A DNA stretch of 64,000 nt, from contig NZ_JADPZX010000001.1 of NCBI RefSeq assembly GCF_015712165.1, positions 6,646,001 through 6,710,000 on the forward strand, written 5' to 3'. Position numbers and translations under genes: made by a program. This DNA is from Streptomyces spinoverrucosus. Lineage in GTDB: Bacteria; Actinomycetota; Actinomycetes; Streptomycetales; Streptomycetaceae. Below the pieces are notes generated by a model that saw only the letters and a list, made by a program, of their open reading frames with translations, ran no database searches and was not told where the DNA came from. This document shows, piece by piece, positions 46,455 to 56,102 of this stretch (position 1 is the stretch's first letter; each line of letters opens with the position of its first letter).

Positions 46455-46534
46455 GACGCACGACCGGAAACAGCAGTACAAGCATCACCGAGCAGTACCC
46501 AGAGCACGGATCAGGGGAGAGGGAAGCAAGGGTC

Positions 46535-46819
46535 ATGAGCGTGGTCCTGGATGTCGTCTATATCGCGCTGATGTGCTTCCTCATCGTGCTCATCTTCCGG
46601 TTGGTCATGGACTACGTCTTCCAGTTCGCCCGCTCATGGCAACCCGGCAAGGCGATGGTGGTCGTTCTGGAGGCCACCTACACTGTCACTGATCCACCGC
46701 TCAAGCTTCTGCGGCGGTTCATTCCGCCGCTGCGTCTCGGGGGCGTGGCGCTCGACCTGTCCTTCTTCGTACTGATGATCATCGTCTACATCCTGATCTC
46801 GATCGTGAGCCGGCTGTGA
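46535..46819 (+). CDS. ylmG: YggT/YlmG family membrane protein
   Basis: A 94-residue protein with two YggT transmembrane helices (residues 2-25 and 70-92) joined by FQFARSWQPGKAMVVVLEATYTVTDPPLKLLRRFIPPLRLGGVALDLSFFV, the conserved loop. Located between sepF and divIVA in most Gram-positive bacteria and implicated in division or membrane organisation; molecular role unclear. ATG follows GGGAAG by about seven bases. Confidence 0.94.
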   Translation: MSVVLDVVYIALMCFLIVLIFRLVMDYVFQFARSWQPGKAMVVVLEATYTVTDPPLKLLRRFIPPLRLGGVALDLSFFVLMIIVYILISIVSRL

Positions 46820-46872
46820 GCGATGTGAACTACGGTCTTGCCGAATGCCGACGACTACGTTGAGGTGAAGAG

Positions 46873-48000
46873 ATGCCGTTGACCCCCGAGGACGTGCGGA
46901 ACAAGCAGTTCACGACCGTCCGCCTCCGAGAAGGCTATGACGAGGACGAGGTCGATGCCTTCCTCGATGAGGTCGAAGCCGAACTGACCCGCCTGCTCCG
47001 CGAGAACGAGGACCTGCGCGCCAAGCTGGCCGCGGCCACGCGTGCTGCTGCCCAGAACCAGCAGAACATGCGCAAGCCCCCGGAGGGTCCCGGCGGACCG
47101 CAGGACCAGCAGCAGGGCGGCATGCCGCAGCAGGGCATGCGCGGTCCCGGCGCTCCCGTCCCCGCCGGCATATCGGGCCCGCCGCAGCAGCAGATGGGTG
47201 GCCCCATGGGTGGTCCGCCCCAGCTGCCGAGCGGTGCCCCGCAGCTGCCCGCCGGTCCCGGCGGTCAGGGTGGCCCGCAGGGTCCCGGTCCGATGGGCCA
47301 GGGTCCGGGGCCGATGGGCCAGCCCCCCATGCAGCAGATGGGCGGCCCCATGGGCGGTCCTATGGGTGGCCCGATGGGCGGTCCCGGTCAGGGCGGCCCC
47401 GGTGGCGACAGCGCCGCGCGCGTTCTGTCGCTCGCCCAGCAGACCGCCGACCAGGCGATCGCGGAGGCCCGTTCCGAGGCCAACAAGATCGTCGGCGAGG
47501 CTCGTTCGCGGGCCGAGGGTCTGGAGCGGGACGCCCGCGCCAAGGCCGACGCGCTGGAGCGGGACGCCCAGGAGAAGCACCGTGTCGCGATGGGCTCGCT
47601 GGAGTCCGCCCGCGCCACGCTGGAGCGCAAGGTCGAGGACCTGCGCGGCTTCGAGCGGGAGTACCGCACGCGCCTGAAGTCCTACCTCGAGTCGCAGCTG
47701 CGTCAGCTGGAGACCCAAGCGGACGACTCGCTCGCCCCGCCGCGCACTCCGGCGACCGCGTCCCTCCCGCCGTCCCCGGCGCCTTCCATGGCCCCGGCCG
47801 GCGCGAGTGCCCCGTCGTACGGCGGCAACCAGACGATGGGCGGCGCCCCCTCGCCGGCCGCTCCGTCCTACGGCGGTCAGCAGCAGATGTCCCCCGCGAT
47901 GACCCAGCCGATGGCGCCGGTACGGCCGCAGGGCCCGTCGCCGATGGGTCAGGCTCCCTCGCCGATGCGTGGGTTCCTCATCGACGAGGACGACAACTGA
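46873..48000 (+). CDS. divIVA: Polar growth determinant DivIVA (Wag31)
   Basis: 375 residues. The N-terminal membrane-binding domain reads [42 protein letters not shown]. Residues about 65-175 are a Pro/Gln/Gly/Met-rich linker with repeated [10 protein letters not shown] units. A second coiled coil follows (residues 180-275, [26 protein letters not shown]) and a disordered Pro/Ser-rich tail ends [11 protein letters not shown]. DivIVA marks hyphal tips and recruits the wall-synthesis machinery; it is a target of Ser/Thr kinase AfsK in Streptomyces. A strong terminator follows. Confidence 0.97.
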   Translation: MPLTPEDVRNKQFTTVRLREGYDEDEVDAFLDEVEAELTRLLRENEDLRAKLAAATRAAAQNQQNMRKPPEGPGGPQDQQQGGMPQQGMRGPGAPVPAGISGPPQQQMGGPMGGPPQLPSGAPQLPAGPGGQGGPQGPGPMGQGPGPMGQPPMQQMGGPMGGPMGGPMGGPGQGGPGGDSAARVLSLAQQTADQAIAEARSEANKIVGEARSRAEGLERDARAKADALERDAQEKHRVAMGSLESARATLERKVEDLRGFEREYRTRLKSYLESQLRQLETQADDSLAPPRTPATASLPPSPAPSMAPAGASAPSYGGNQTMGGAPSPAAPSYGGQQQMSPAMTQPMAPVRPQGPSPMGQAPSPMRGFLIDEDDN

Positions 48001-48038
48001 CGGTTCGTAGTACGGCGTAGACGTCGGCAGCGTTCATA

Positions 48039-48079
48039 GGGCGGGGCCCCGGATTCCAATTCCGGGGCCCCGCCCTTTT
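48039..48079 (+). terminator. Rho-independent terminator of divIVA
   Basis: A perfect 15-bp stem (GGGCGGGGCCCCGGA and its complement) with a seven-base loop ends in TTTT at 48076-48079. It closes the dcw cluster. Confidence 0.93.
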
Positions 48080-48150
48080 GCTACGCGTGTTCATGGCATT
48101 TGCCGCGCGTGTTCGGCTATGGGCGCAGTTGTGTGGGCGTACGCAACGCC

Positions 48151-48192
48151 GAAGGCCCGGTCCGCCAAGATTCTTTGGCGGACCGGGCCTTC
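48151..48192 (-). terminator. Hairpin terminator of ileS
   Basis: GAAGGCCCGGTCCGCCAA (48151-48168) pairs perfectly with 48175-48192 around GATTCT. It lies nine bases past the ileS stop on the minus strand. Confidence 0.88.
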
Positions 48193-48200
48193 GAGTGGTG

Positions 48201-51200
48201 TTACGCCTTGCGGAGGCGGAACGTCAGGGTCAGAGGCTCGTCCGTGAACGCCTCGCCGTACGTGCCGTCTGCCTCGCCGGACGCGAAGTCCGTTGCCAGC
48301 ACCTCGTCGGCGATCAGCCCGGCATGTTCGGTCAGCGCGGCGACGGTCGCCGGGTCGGTCGCCGTCCAGCGCAGGGCGATGCGGTCGGCGACGTCGAGGC
48401 CGCTGTTCTTGCGGGCCTCCTGGATCAGGCGGATCGCGTCACGGGCGAGGCCCGCCCGGCGGAGCTCCTCCGTGATCTCCAGGTCCAGGGCGACCGTGGC
48501 ACCCGAGTCCGACGCCACCGACCAGCCCTCACGCGGGGTCTCGGTGATGATGACCTCGTCCGGAGCCAGCGTGATCGTCTCGCCGTCGACCTCCACCGAC
48601 GCCGTGCCTTCGCGCAGGGCGAGGGACAGCCCGGCCGCGTCGGCGTTCGCGATGGCCTTGGCGACGTCCTGGACCCGCTTGCCGAACCGCTTGCCCAGCG
48701 CGCGGAAGTTGGCCTTGGCCGTGGTGTCGACCAGGGAGCCGCCGACCTCGCTCAGCGACGCGAGCGACTCGACGTTCAGCTCCTCAGTGATCTGCGTGTG
48801 CAGTTCGGGGGAGAGGGCGTCGAACCCGGTCGCGGCGATCAGCGCGCGCCTCAGCGGCTGACGCGTCTTGACACCCGACTCCGCGCGCGTGGCACGGCCC
48901 AGCTCCACCAGCCGCCTCACCAGCACCATCTGCTTCGACAGCTCCGGGTCGATGGCGGCGAGGTCTGCCTCCGGCCAGGAGGACAGGTGCACGGACTCCG
49001 GCGCCCCGGGCGTGACCGGCACGATCAGGTCCTGCCAGACCCGCTCGGTGATGAACGGGGTCAGCGGGGCCATCAGCTTCGTGACCGTCTCGACGACCTC
49101 GTGCAGGGTGCGCAGCGCCGCCTTGTCGCCCTGCCAGAAGCGGCGCCGGGAGCGGCGCACGTACCAGTTCGACAGATCGTCGACGAACGCCGACAGCAGC
49201 TTGCCGGCGCGCTGGGTGTCGTACGCCTCCAGGGACTGGGTCACCTGGTCGGTCAGCGCGTGCAGTTCGGACAGCAGCCAGCGGTCGAGCAGCGGGCGGT
49301 CGGCCGGGGCCGGGTCGGCCGCGGACGGGGCCCAGTTCGACGTGCGGGCGTACAGGGCCTGGAAGGCGACCGTGTTCCAGTAGGTGAGGAGCGTCTTGCG
49401 GACGACCTCCTGGATGGTGCCGTGGCCGACACGGCGGGCCGCCCACGGGGAGCCGCCGGCCGCCATGAACCAGCGGACCGCGTCCGCGCCGTGGCGGTCC
49501 ATCAGTGGGATCGGGTCCAGGGTGTTGCCCAGGTGCTTGGACATCTTCCGGCCGTCCTCGGCGAGGATGTGGCCGAGGCAGACGACGTTCTCGTACGACG
49601 ACTTGTCGAAGACCAGCGTGCCGACCGCCATCAGCGTGTAGAACCAGCCTCGGGTCTGGTCGATGGCCTCACTGATGAACTGCGCCGGGTAGCGGGACTC
49701 GAAGAGTTCCTTGTTCTTGTACGGGTAGCCCCACTGTGCGAACGGCATCGAACCGGAGTCGTACCAGGCGTCGATGACCTCGGGCACGCGCGTGGCCGTC
49801 TGGCCGCAGTTCTCGGCCGGGCAGGCGAAGGTGACCTCGTCGATGAACGGGCGGTGCGGGTCGAGGTTCGACTGGTCGGTGCCGGTCAGCTCGGTGAGCT
49901 CGGCGCGGGAGCCGACGACCGTGAGGTGGTCGTCCTCGCAGCGCCAGATGGGCAGCGGGGTGCCCCAGTAGCGGTTGCGGGACAGGGCCCAGTCGATGTT
50001 GTTGTTGAGCCAGTCGCCGTAGCGGCCGTGCTTGACCGTGTCCGGGTACCAGTTGGTCCGCTCGTTCTCCTCCAGGAGGCGGTCCTTGATGGCCGTGGTG
50101 CGGATGTACCAGGACGGCTGCGCGTAGTAGAGCAGCGCGGTGTGGCAGCGCCAGCAGTGCGGGTAGCTGTGCTCGTACGGCAGGTGCTTGAAGAGCAGGC
50201 CGCGGTTGCCGAGGTCCTCGGTGAGCTTCTCGTCGGCCTTCTTGAAGAAGGCGCCGCCGACGAGGGGGAGGTCCTCCTCGAAGGTGCCGTCCGGGCGGAC
50301 CGGGTTCACGACCGGCAGGCCGTAGGAGCGGCAGACCCTGAGGTCGTCCTCACCGAAGGCGGGGGACTGGTGGACCAGGCCGGTGCCGTCCTCGGTGGTG
50401 ACGTAGTCGGCGTTGACGATGAAGTGGGCTTCCGTGCCCTCGGGGAACTCGACCAGTTCGAACGGGCGCCGGTACGTCCAGCGCTCCATCTCGGCGCCGG
50501 TGAAGGTCTGGCCGGTGGTCTCCCAGCCCTCGCCGAGCGCCTTGGCGACCAGGGGTTCGGCCACGACGAGCTTCTCCTTGCCGTCGGTCGCGACGACGTA
50601 GGTGACCTCCGGGTGCGCGGCGACCGCCGTGTTGGACACCAGGGTCCAGGGGGTCGTCGTCCACACCAGGAGCGCGGCCTCGCCGGCGAGCGGACCGGAG
50701 GTGAGCGGGAAACGGACGTACACGGACGGGTCCACGACCGTCTCGTAGCCCTGGGCCAGCTCGTGGTCCGACAGGCCGGTGCCGCAGCGCGGGCACCAGG
50801 GGGCGACGCGGTGGTCCTGGACCAGCAGGCCCTTGTCGAAGATCGTCTTCAGCGACCACCAGACCGACTCGATGTACTCGGGGTCCATCGTGCGGTACGG
50901 GTCCTGGAGGTCGGTCCAGTAGCCCATGCGCGTCGTCAGCGCCTCGAAGGCGTCGGTGTGGCGGGTCACCGACTCACGGCACTTTGCGTTGAACTCGGCG
51001 ATGCCGTACGCCTCGATGTCCTTCTTGCCGGAGAAGCCCAGCTCCTTCTCCACCGCCAGCTCCACCGGGAGGCCGTGGCAGTCCCAGCCGGCCTTGCGGG
51101 CCACGTGGTAGCCGCGCATGGTGCGGAAGCGGGGGAAGACGTCCTTGAAGACGCGGGCCTCGATGTGGTGGGCGCCCGGCATGCCGTTCGCGGTGGGCGG

Positions 51201-51350
51201 GCCTTCGTAGAACACCCACTCGGGGCGGCCCTCGGACTGCTCCAGAGTCTTGGCGAAGATCTTCTGCTCACGCCAGAAGTCGAGCACGGCGTGCTCGAGG
51301 GCGGGCAGGTCGACCTGGGCGGGCACCTGGCGGTACGTCGGCGTTGTCAT
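48201..51350 (-). CDS. ileS: Isoleucyl-tRNA synthetase, type 2
   Basis: Charges tRNA-Ile. 1049 residues, class I synthetase. The HIGH-equivalent lies in YEGPPTANGMPGAHHIEARV (near residues 48-66); the KMSKS-equivalent is KMSKH near residue 600 (DGRKMSKHLGN). The large CP1 editing insertion and the length fit the eukaryote-like IleS2 class found in actinobacteria, a class generally less sensitive to mupirocin than type 1. ATG 51350 has GGAGGA nine bases upstream, held in a hairpin by the T-box leader. Confidence 0.97.
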   Translation of the reverse strand: MTTPTYRQVPAQVDLPALEHAVLDFWREQKIFAKTLEQSEGRPEWVFYEGPPTANGMPGAHHIEARVFKDVFPRFRTMRGYHVARKAGWDCHGLPVELAVEKELGFSGKKDIEAYGIAEFNAKCRESVTRHTDAFEALTTRMGYWTDLQDPYRTMDPEYIESVWWSLKTIFDKGLLVQDHRVAPWCPRCGTGLSDHELAQGYETVVDPSVYVRFPLTSGPLAGEAALLVWTTTPWTLVSNTAVAAHPEVTYVVATDGKEKLVVAEPLVAKALGEGWETTGQTFTGAEMERWTYRRPFELVEFPEGTEAHFIVNADYVTTEDGTGLVHQSPAFGEDDLRVCRSYGLPVVNPVRPDGTFEEDLPLVGGAFFKKADEKLTEDLGNRGLLFKHLPYEHSYPHCWRCHTALLYYAQPSWYIRTTAIKDRLLEENERTNWYPDTVKHGRYGDWLNNNIDWALSRNRYWGTPLPIWRCEDDHLTVVGSRAELTELTGTDQSNLDPHRPFIDEVTFACPAENCGQTATRVPEVIDAWYDSGSMPFAQWGYPYKNKELFESRYPAQFISEAIDQTRGWFYTLMAVGTLVFDKSSYENVVCLGHILAEDGRKMSKHLGNTLDPIPLMDRHGADAVRWFMAAGGSPWAARRVGHGTIQEVVRKTLLTYWNTVAFQALYARTSNWAPSAADPAPADRPLLDRWLLSELHALTDQVTQSLEAYDTQRAGKLLSAFVDDLSNWYVRRSRRRFWQGDKAALRTLHEVVETVTKLMAPLTPFITERVWQDLIVPVTPGAPESVHLSSWPEADLAAIDPELSKQMVLVRRLVELGRATRAESGVKTRQPLRRALIAATGFDALSPELHTQITEELNVESLASLSEVGGSLVDTTAKANFRALGKRFGKRVQDVAKAIANADAAGLSLALREGTASVEVDGETITLAPDEVIITETPREGWSVASDSGATVALDLEITEELRRAGLARDAIRLIQEARKNSGLDVADRIALRWTATDPATVAALTEHAGLIADEVLATDFASGEADGTYGEAFTDEPLTLTFRLRKA

Positions 51351-51360
51351 CTGCGAGCTT

Positions 51361-51646
51361 CCTCCGGCGGACTTGCTGCCTTCCGTCCGGAGGGACGAGA
51401 GCCGAGTCTTTCCTTACGCCGGTTTCGGCGCGCTCCCGCGGTACCACCCTCCTTGGCCCGCCGACGCACTGTTGTGCCTCGGTGAGCCCCCTCATTGGGG
51501 TCGCGATGCCGGTTCTACCGACCCTGGCTCTTCGGCTGGGCTTTCTTCCGGCGGCTCCGGGGTGATCTTCACGTCGCGCTCGCCCCCGGGCTTCCACCGT
51601 CCCCGGGTCGCTCTGGGCTGCGTACGCCGCTACTCGTCCCCATCCA
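51361..51646 (-). promoter_or_regulatory. T-box riboswitch controlling ileS translation
   Basis: The conserved T-box core AGGGTGGTACCGCGG lies at 51436-51450 (minus). The specifier loop contains GTGAAGATCAC, giving ATC (Ile) at 51564-51566. The leader begins near GGATGGGGACGAGTAGC. CCTCCGG (51387-51393) can pair exactly with CCGGAGG (51361-51367), which includes the ileS Shine-Dalgarno. This is a translational T-box of the actinobacterial ileS type: uncharged tRNA-Ile should free the ribosome binding site. Confidence 0.95.
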
Positions 51647-51953
51647 AGCTTTTCGCTCCGCCCAGTGTACGGCGCCGGGCGGACAGTGGCCGACCGGATT
51701 TTCGGAGGGGGTCGGGGAGGCGGGGATGTGTGTAATATGACCCGATTGGTCTGTTATGAGACTTCGGATCCTGTGATGTCCGGCTCGGCGGATTACCTGG
51801 CGGCGAGCTGGGCACAACGCATGCATGCCGGCCGCGCGGCGGCCGCGGGGCGGGCGGTTCGGGCGGTGTGCCCCGTTGCCGCGGGACTCGAGTCGATTTA
51901 TCGTCCCAGCACGATGCGCGTGCAAGATCACAATATGTGAAGGGGCCGCGGCC
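51647..51953. promoter_or_regulatory. Divergent promoter region between ileS leader and the H1-DksA gene
   Basis: On the minus strand TACACT (51664-51669) is a plausible -10 that would start the ileS T-box transcript near 51657. On the plus strand TAATAT (51733-51738) is a strong -10-like box with no clear -35, giving a leader of about 210 bases. A plus-strand open frame at 51665-51940 has no recognisable features and I do not call it. Confidence 0.5.
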
Positions 51954-53804
51954 ATGGTGGCGAAGAAGACCCCCGTACAGCAGTCGGCGCCTGGCAGGTC
52001 CACGAGCGCGTCCGGTGGTGCGGCGAGCGCGTCCGATGGTGCGGCCAAGAGCGCGGGCGGGAAGAAGAACGCGGCGGGTGTCGCGTCGGCCGCGGGCGCC
52101 TCCGGTGGGGTGGGTGGGAAGAAGAACGCGCAGGGTGTCGCGTCGGCCGCGAAGCGTGTGGTGGGCAGGGCCGTGAAGAGGGTGCGTGGGATGACCGCCG
52201 AGAAGGAAGAGGGGACCGGGGCGCGGGCGGCACCTGCGAAGAGGGGGGCGGGGGCGGAGAAGGAGCGGGTTTCCGCAGGGGTGGGGGCTGGGAAGGGTAC
52301 GGCTTCGGCGGGGGTGGGGGCTGGGAAGGGGGCTGCTTCGGCCGGGACTGGGGCTGAGAAGGGGGCCGCTTCGGCGGCGGCTGAGAAGGGGGCCGTTAAG
52401 AAGGCGCCGGGTTCGGGTGCGGCGGCCGCCAAGAAGGCAGGTGCCAGGAAATCCAACGCCGAGGAGGGGGCCGCCGGGAAGCGGGCCGCGAAGAAGGTGC
52501 CGGGCAAGAAGGGGGCACCAGAGGCAGCGGTACCCGAGGAGCTTCCCGCCGGGAAGGGGGCCGCCCGGAAGGAGGCCGCCGAGAAGCGGGGGGCGAAGAA
52601 GGCGTCGGCGGAGAAGGGCGCGGCCGGCGAGGTGGCGGGCGGGAAGCGCGCTGCGAGCAAGGCTGTGGCCGGCGAGGTGGTGGCCGAGAAGCGCGCTGCG
52701 AAGAAGGCGGTGGCCAAGAAGGCCGCGGTTGAGAAGGCCGCAGTGCCTGAGGAGGCGGTGGCCGAGAAGACCGTGGTCAAGAAGGCCGTCGCCGGGAAGA
52801 CGGCGGCGGTGCCTGAGGAGGTGGTGGCCGAGAAGGCCGTGGTCAAGAAGGCCGTCGCCGGGAAGACGGCGGCGGTGCCTGAGGAGGTGGTGGCCGAGAA
52901 AGCCGCGGCCAAGAAGGCCGTAGCCGAGAAGACGGTGGCGGTCGAGAAGGCGGCGGTGCCTGAGGAGGTGGTGGCCGAGAAGGCCGTGGTCAAGAAGGCC
53001 GTCGCCGGGAAGACGGCGGCGGTGGCTGAGGAGGCGATGGCCAGGAAGGCAGCGGTCAAGAACACCGTCGCCGAGACGGCGGCTGCGAAGAAGGCCGTGG
53101 CGAAGAAGGCGGCGTCGACCAAGAAAGCCGGGGTGAAGAAGACGGCGGTGGCCGAGCCTGCGGCGGCTGGGGAGGCCGTCGCCGGGAAGGCGGCCCCGGC
53201 CAAGCGGGCCGTGTCCAGTAAGGCAGCGGCGGCTGAGGAAACCGTCGGCAAGAAGGCGGCGGGCGGGCGGAGTACGGGCAAGAAGGTGGGCGCGGCGCGG
53301 GCCGCGAAGCAGACGGGAGCCACGACGGTGGTTGCGAAGAAGACCCCTGGGCAGGCCACGGCGGCGAAGACAGCCGTCCCCAAGGCACGGGTCGCCGCGG
53401 CGAAGCCGGGCGACCTCGCGGTGCGCCCCGGAGAGGACCCCTGGACCCCGGAAGAGGTCGCGGAGGCCCGCGGGGAGCTGGCGTCGGAGATGGAGCGGCT
53501 GCAGACCGAGATCGCCAACGCCGAGGCCTCCCTCGCCGGCCTGATGCGGGACTCCGGCGACGGCGCCGGCGACGACCAGGCGGACACCGGCGCCAAGAAC
53601 ATCACGCGCGAGCACGAGCTGGCCATCGCCGCCAACGCGCGCGAGATGCTCACGCAGATCGAGCACGCCCTGCAACGCCTCGACGCGGGCACGTACGGCC
53701 TGTGCGAGAACTGCGGCAACCCCATCGGCAAGGCCCGTATGCAGGCCTTCCCCCGGGCCACCCTGTGCGTCGAGTGCAAGCAGAAGCAGGAGCGCCGGTA
53801 CTGA
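51954..53804 (+). CDS. DksA/TraR zinc-finger protein with long histone-H1-like Lys/Ala-rich arm
   Basis: 616 residues. From about residue 60 to 480 the sequence is almost only Ala, Lys, Glu, Val and Gly, with histone H1-like KKAVAKKA and AAKKA motifs. The C-terminal 130 residues form a DksA/TraR module: a helical hairpin (DPWTPEEVAEARGELASEMERLQTEIANAEASL) and a C4 zinc finger (CENCGNP and CVECK). Such zinc-finger proteins act through the RNA polymerase secondary channel or are of unknown role; the basic arm should bind nucleic acid. ATG 51954 has AAGGGG upstream. The arm contains 66-bp DNA repeats. Confidence 0.88.
   Translation: MVAKKTPVQQSAPGRSTSASGGAASASDGAAKSAGGKKNAAGVASAAGASGGVGGKKNAQGVASAAKRVVGRAVKRVRGMTAEKEEGTGARAAPAKRGAGAEKERVSAGVGAGKGTASAGVGAGKGAASAGTGAEKGAASAAAEKGAVKKAPGSGAAAAKKAGARKSNAEEGAAGKRAAKKVPGKKGAPEAAVPEELPAGKGAARKEAAEKRGAKKASAEKGAAGEVAGGKRAASKAVAGEVVAEKRAAKKAVAKKAAVEKAAVPEEAVAEKTVVKKAVAGKTAAVPEEVVAEKAVVKKAVAGKTAAVPEEVVAEKAAAKKAVAEKTVAVEKAAVPEEVVAEKAVVKKAVAGKTAAVAEEAMARKAAVKNTVAETAAAKKAVAKKAASTKKAGVKKTAVAEPAAAGEAVAGKAAPAKRAVSSKAAAAEETVGKKAAGGRSTGKKVGAARAAKQTGATTVVAKKTPGQATAAKTAVPKARVAAAKPGDLAVRPGEDPWTPEEVAEARGELASEMERLQTEIANAEASLAGLMRDSGDGAGDDQADTGAKNITREHELAIAANAREMLTQIEHALQRLDAGTYGLCENCGNPIGKARMQAFPRATLCVECKQKQERRY
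52743..53087 (+). repeat. 66-bp tandem repeats inside the H1-DksA gene
   Basis: Units beginning GTGCCTGAGGAGG recur at 52743, 52809, 52875 and 52956, with a variant (GTGGCTGAGGAGG) at 53022. Spacings are 66, 66, 81 and 66 bases. Each codes for 22 residues of the type VPEEVVAEKAVVKKAVAGKTAA. Copy number is likely to vary between strains by slippage or recombination. Confidence 0.85.
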
Positions 53805-53853
53805 CCGAGCCCGGTCCGGCCCTCGTATCCCGCGGGATGCCTCCATATGCCTC

Positions 53854-53898
53854 CTGAGCACGTGCGCCGTCATCGGCGTGCCGTACCCTCGTGCTCAG
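53854..53898. promoter_or_regulatory. Inverted repeat between the H1-DksA gene and lspA
   Basis: CTGAGCAC (53854-53861) and GTGCTCAG (53891-53898) are exact complements 29 bases apart, after the H1-DksA stop and before lspA. TAGGTT (53908-53913) could be a -10 for lspA. It may be a terminator or an operator. Confidence 0.4.
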
Positions 53899-53924
53899 TC
53901 AGGCACCTAGGTTGAGGGACTCAC

Positions 53925-54635
53925 GTGGCAGAGGCGGAGCGCATCATCGGTACGCCGGGCACCCCGGAGGCGGCGCGGGCCGAGCAGGAGCGGCCCGGCG
54001 ACGACGACGCGTCGCAGGAGCGGTCCGCCGCCGAGGGGGCACAGACCCCGGCCGGTGGTTCCGGCGGCGACGAGGCGACCGGCGAGGCGGCGGCCGCGTC
54101 CGGTGCGTCCGGCACGGACGAGCAGGGCGCCCCTGCCGAGCCGTCCCGGGGCAAGCGCCGGATCGCCGTGCTGTTCGGGGTCGCCGGTGTCGCGTACGCC
54201 CTCGACCTGATCAGCAAGATGATCGTGGTCGCCAAGCTGGAGCACCACGAGCCGATCGAGATCATCGGGGACTGGCTGCGCTTCGAGGCGATCCGCAACG
54301 CGGGCGCGGCCTTCGGTTTCGGCGAGGCCTTCACCGTGATCTTCACGGTGATCGCCGCGGCCGTGATCGTGGTGATCGCCCGGCTCGCCCGCAAGCTCTA
54401 CAGCCTGCCCTGGGCGATCGCCCTCGGCCTGCTGCTCGGCGGTGCGCTCGGCAACCTCACCGACCGGATCTTCCGCTCGCCGGGCGTCTTCAAGGGCGCG
54501 GTCGTCGACTTCATCGCGCCCAAGCACTTCGCCGTCTTCAATCTCGCCGACTCGGCGATCGTGTGCGGCGGCATCCTGATCGTGCTGCTGTCCTTCAAGG
54601 GCCTCGACCCGGACGGGACCGTCCACAAGGACTGA
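53925..54635 (+). CDS. lspA: Lipoprotein signal peptidase (signal peptidase II)
   Basis: Cleaves signal peptides from prolipoproteins after lipid attachment. 236 residues. Four transmembrane helices carry conserved [21 protein letters not shown] (catalytic Asp) and [15 protein letters not shown] (catalytic Asp). The first 75 residues are a Glu/Asp/Ala/Gly-rich disordered extension absent from E. coli LspA. GTG 53925 follows GAGGGA by five bases. rluD-type gene follows in the same direction. Confidence 0.95.
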   Translation: MAEAERIIGTPGTPEAARAEQERPGDDDASQERSAAEGAQTPAGGSGGDEATGEAAAASGASGTDEQGAPAEPSRGKRRIAVLFGVAGVAYALDLISKMIVVAKLEHHEPIEIIGDWLRFEAIRNAGAAFGFGEAFTVIFTVIAAAVIVVIARLARKLYSLPWAIALGLLLGGALGNLTDRIFRSPGVFKGAVVDFIAPKHFAVFNLADSAIVCGGILIVLLSFKGLDPDGTVHKD

Positions 54636-54684
54636 GCAACAGCCTCCGGTCAGCGCTGTCGGACCGGTCCGGCATACTCGACGG

Positions 54685-55629
54685 GTGAGCACGATTCCCG
54701 AGATCCGTACCCTGCCCGTGCCGGACGGCCTGGAGGGCGAGCGCGTCGACGCCGCCATCTCCCGCATGTTCGGCTTCTCCCGTACCAAGGCCGCGGAGCT
54801 CGCCGCGGCGGGCAAGGTGCTGGTCGACGGCACGGTGGTCGGCAAGTCCGAGCGAGTGCGCGGCGGTGCCTGGCTGGAGGTCGAGCTGCCGCAGGCGGCC
54901 CCGTCGGTGCAGGTGGTGGCCGAGCCGGTCGAGGGCATGGACATCGTGCACGACGACGAGGACGTGGTCGTCATCGTCAAGCCGGTCGGCGTCGCCGCGC
55001 ACCCGAGTCCGGGGTGGTCCGGGCCGACGGTCATCGGCGGCCTGGCGGCGGCCGGGTACCGGATCTCCACGTCCGGCGCGGCCGAGCGCCAGGGCATCGT
55101 GCACCGGCTCGACGTCGGTACGTCGGGACTGATGGTGGTCGCCAAGTCCGAGCGTGCGTACACCTCGCTGAAGCGGCAGTTCAAGCAGCGCACGGTCGAC
55201 AAGCGCTACCACACCCTCGTCCAGGGCCACCCCGACCCCACCAGCGGCACCATCGACGCACCCATCGGCCGCCACCCCAACCACGACTACAAGTGGGCGG
55301 TCACGGCCGACGGCAAGCCGTCCGTGACGCACTACGACCTGATCGAGGCGTTCCGCGCGGCCTCCCTGCTCGACGTGAAGCTGGAGACGGGCCGCACCCA
55401 CCAGATCCGCGTCCACATGGCCGCCCACCGCCACCCCTGCGTCGGCGACCTGACGTACGGCGCCGACCCGACGCTCGCCAAGCGGCTCCGTCTGACGAGG
55501 CAGTGGCTGCACGCCGTACGGCTGGGCTTCGACCACCCCGGTGACGGCGAGTGGGTGGAGTTCGCCTGCGACTACCCGGACGACCTGCGGAACGCGTTGG
55601 ACAAGGTGCGCGAGGAGACCTACGGATGA
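54685..55629 (+). CDS. RluA/RluD-family 23S rRNA pseudouridine synthase
   Basis: 314 residues. An N-terminal S4 RNA-binding domain ([32 protein letters not shown]) precedes the catalytic domain with motif [17 protein letters not shown], whose Asp is the catalytic residue, and [27 protein letters not shown]. Probably RluD-like, modifying helix 69 of 23S rRNA. GTG 54685 has no Shine-Dalgarno; CATACT (54673-54678) six bases upstream suggests a leaderless start. lspA-rluD order is common. Its TGA overlaps the next ATG. Confidence 0.93.
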   Translation: MSTIPEIRTLPVPDGLEGERVDAAISRMFGFSRTKAAELAAAGKVLVDGTVVGKSERVRGGAWLEVELPQAAPSVQVVAEPVEGMDIVHDDEDVVVIVKPVGVAAHPSPGWSGPTVIGGLAAAGYRISTSGAAERQGIVHRLDVGTSGLMVVAKSERAYTSLKRQFKQRTVDKRYHTLVQGHPDPTSGTIDAPIGRHPNHDYKWAVTADGKPSVTHYDLIEAFRAASLLDVKLETGRTHQIRVHMAAHRHPCVGDLTYGADPTLAKRLRLTRQWLHAVRLGFDHPGDGEWVEFACDYPDDLRNALDKVREETYG

Positions 55630-56102
55630 GCCCCGGGTACGTCGTGCGGGTCGCCGGGGACGAGGCCGACCGCGAGGCGTGTTTCACCGTGCGCAAGGAG
55701 GTCTTCGTCGCCGAACAGGGCGTACCGGAGGACCTGGAGTACGACGCGTACGACGCCGGCGCGGTGCATGTGCTGGCCGTGCGGGCGGACGGGGTGCCGC
55801 TCGGGACCGGGCGGCTGCTGTTCGGCGACGCGGCGGCCGGCAAGACCGGCGGCGATCCGTTGGTCGGCTCGCTCGGGCGGCTCGCGGTGACGCGGGAGGC
55901 GCGCGGGCTCGGCGTCGGGGGCGCGCTGGTGCGGGCCATCGAGGACGCGGCACGCGTGCGTGGGCTGTCGGCGGTCGATCTGCACGCGCAGACGCATGCG
56001 CTGGGGTTCTACGAGCGGCTGGGGTACGTGGTGTACGGGCCCGAGTTCCCCGACGCGGGGATACCGCATCGGGCGATGCGGCGTTCGCTCCAGGCGGGTT
56101 GA
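55626..56102 (+). CDS. GNAT-family N-acetyltransferase
   Basis: 158 residues. The acetyl-CoA-binding core reads [31 protein letters not shown], preceded by [22 protein letters not shown] and followed by [29 protein letters not shown]. This matches ElaA-like acetyltransferases; substrate unknown. ATG 55626 overlaps the pseudouridine synthase stop by four bases, so translation is coupled. Its stop lies in the first unit of the TTGACCG repeat array. Confidence 0.92.
   Translation: MSPGYVVRVAGDEADREACFTVRKEVFVAEQGVPEDLEYDAYDAGAVHVLAVRADGVPLGTGRLLFGDAAAGKTGGDPLVGSLGRLAVTREARGLGVGGALVRAIEDAARVRGLSAVDLHAQTHALGFYERLGYVVYGPEFPDAGIPHRAMRRSLQAG

Noticed and set aside
48078..51485. A 1135-codon plus-strand open frame opposite ileS
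   Set aside because: Shadow of the ileS codon pattern; composition is Arg/Val/Gly/Leu with no motif, and the T-box and terminator confirm the minus-strand gene.
51665..51940. A possible 91-residue protein between ileS leader and the H1-DksA gene
   Set aside because: No ribosome binding site, no recognisable domain, and it overlaps promoter elements for both neighbours.
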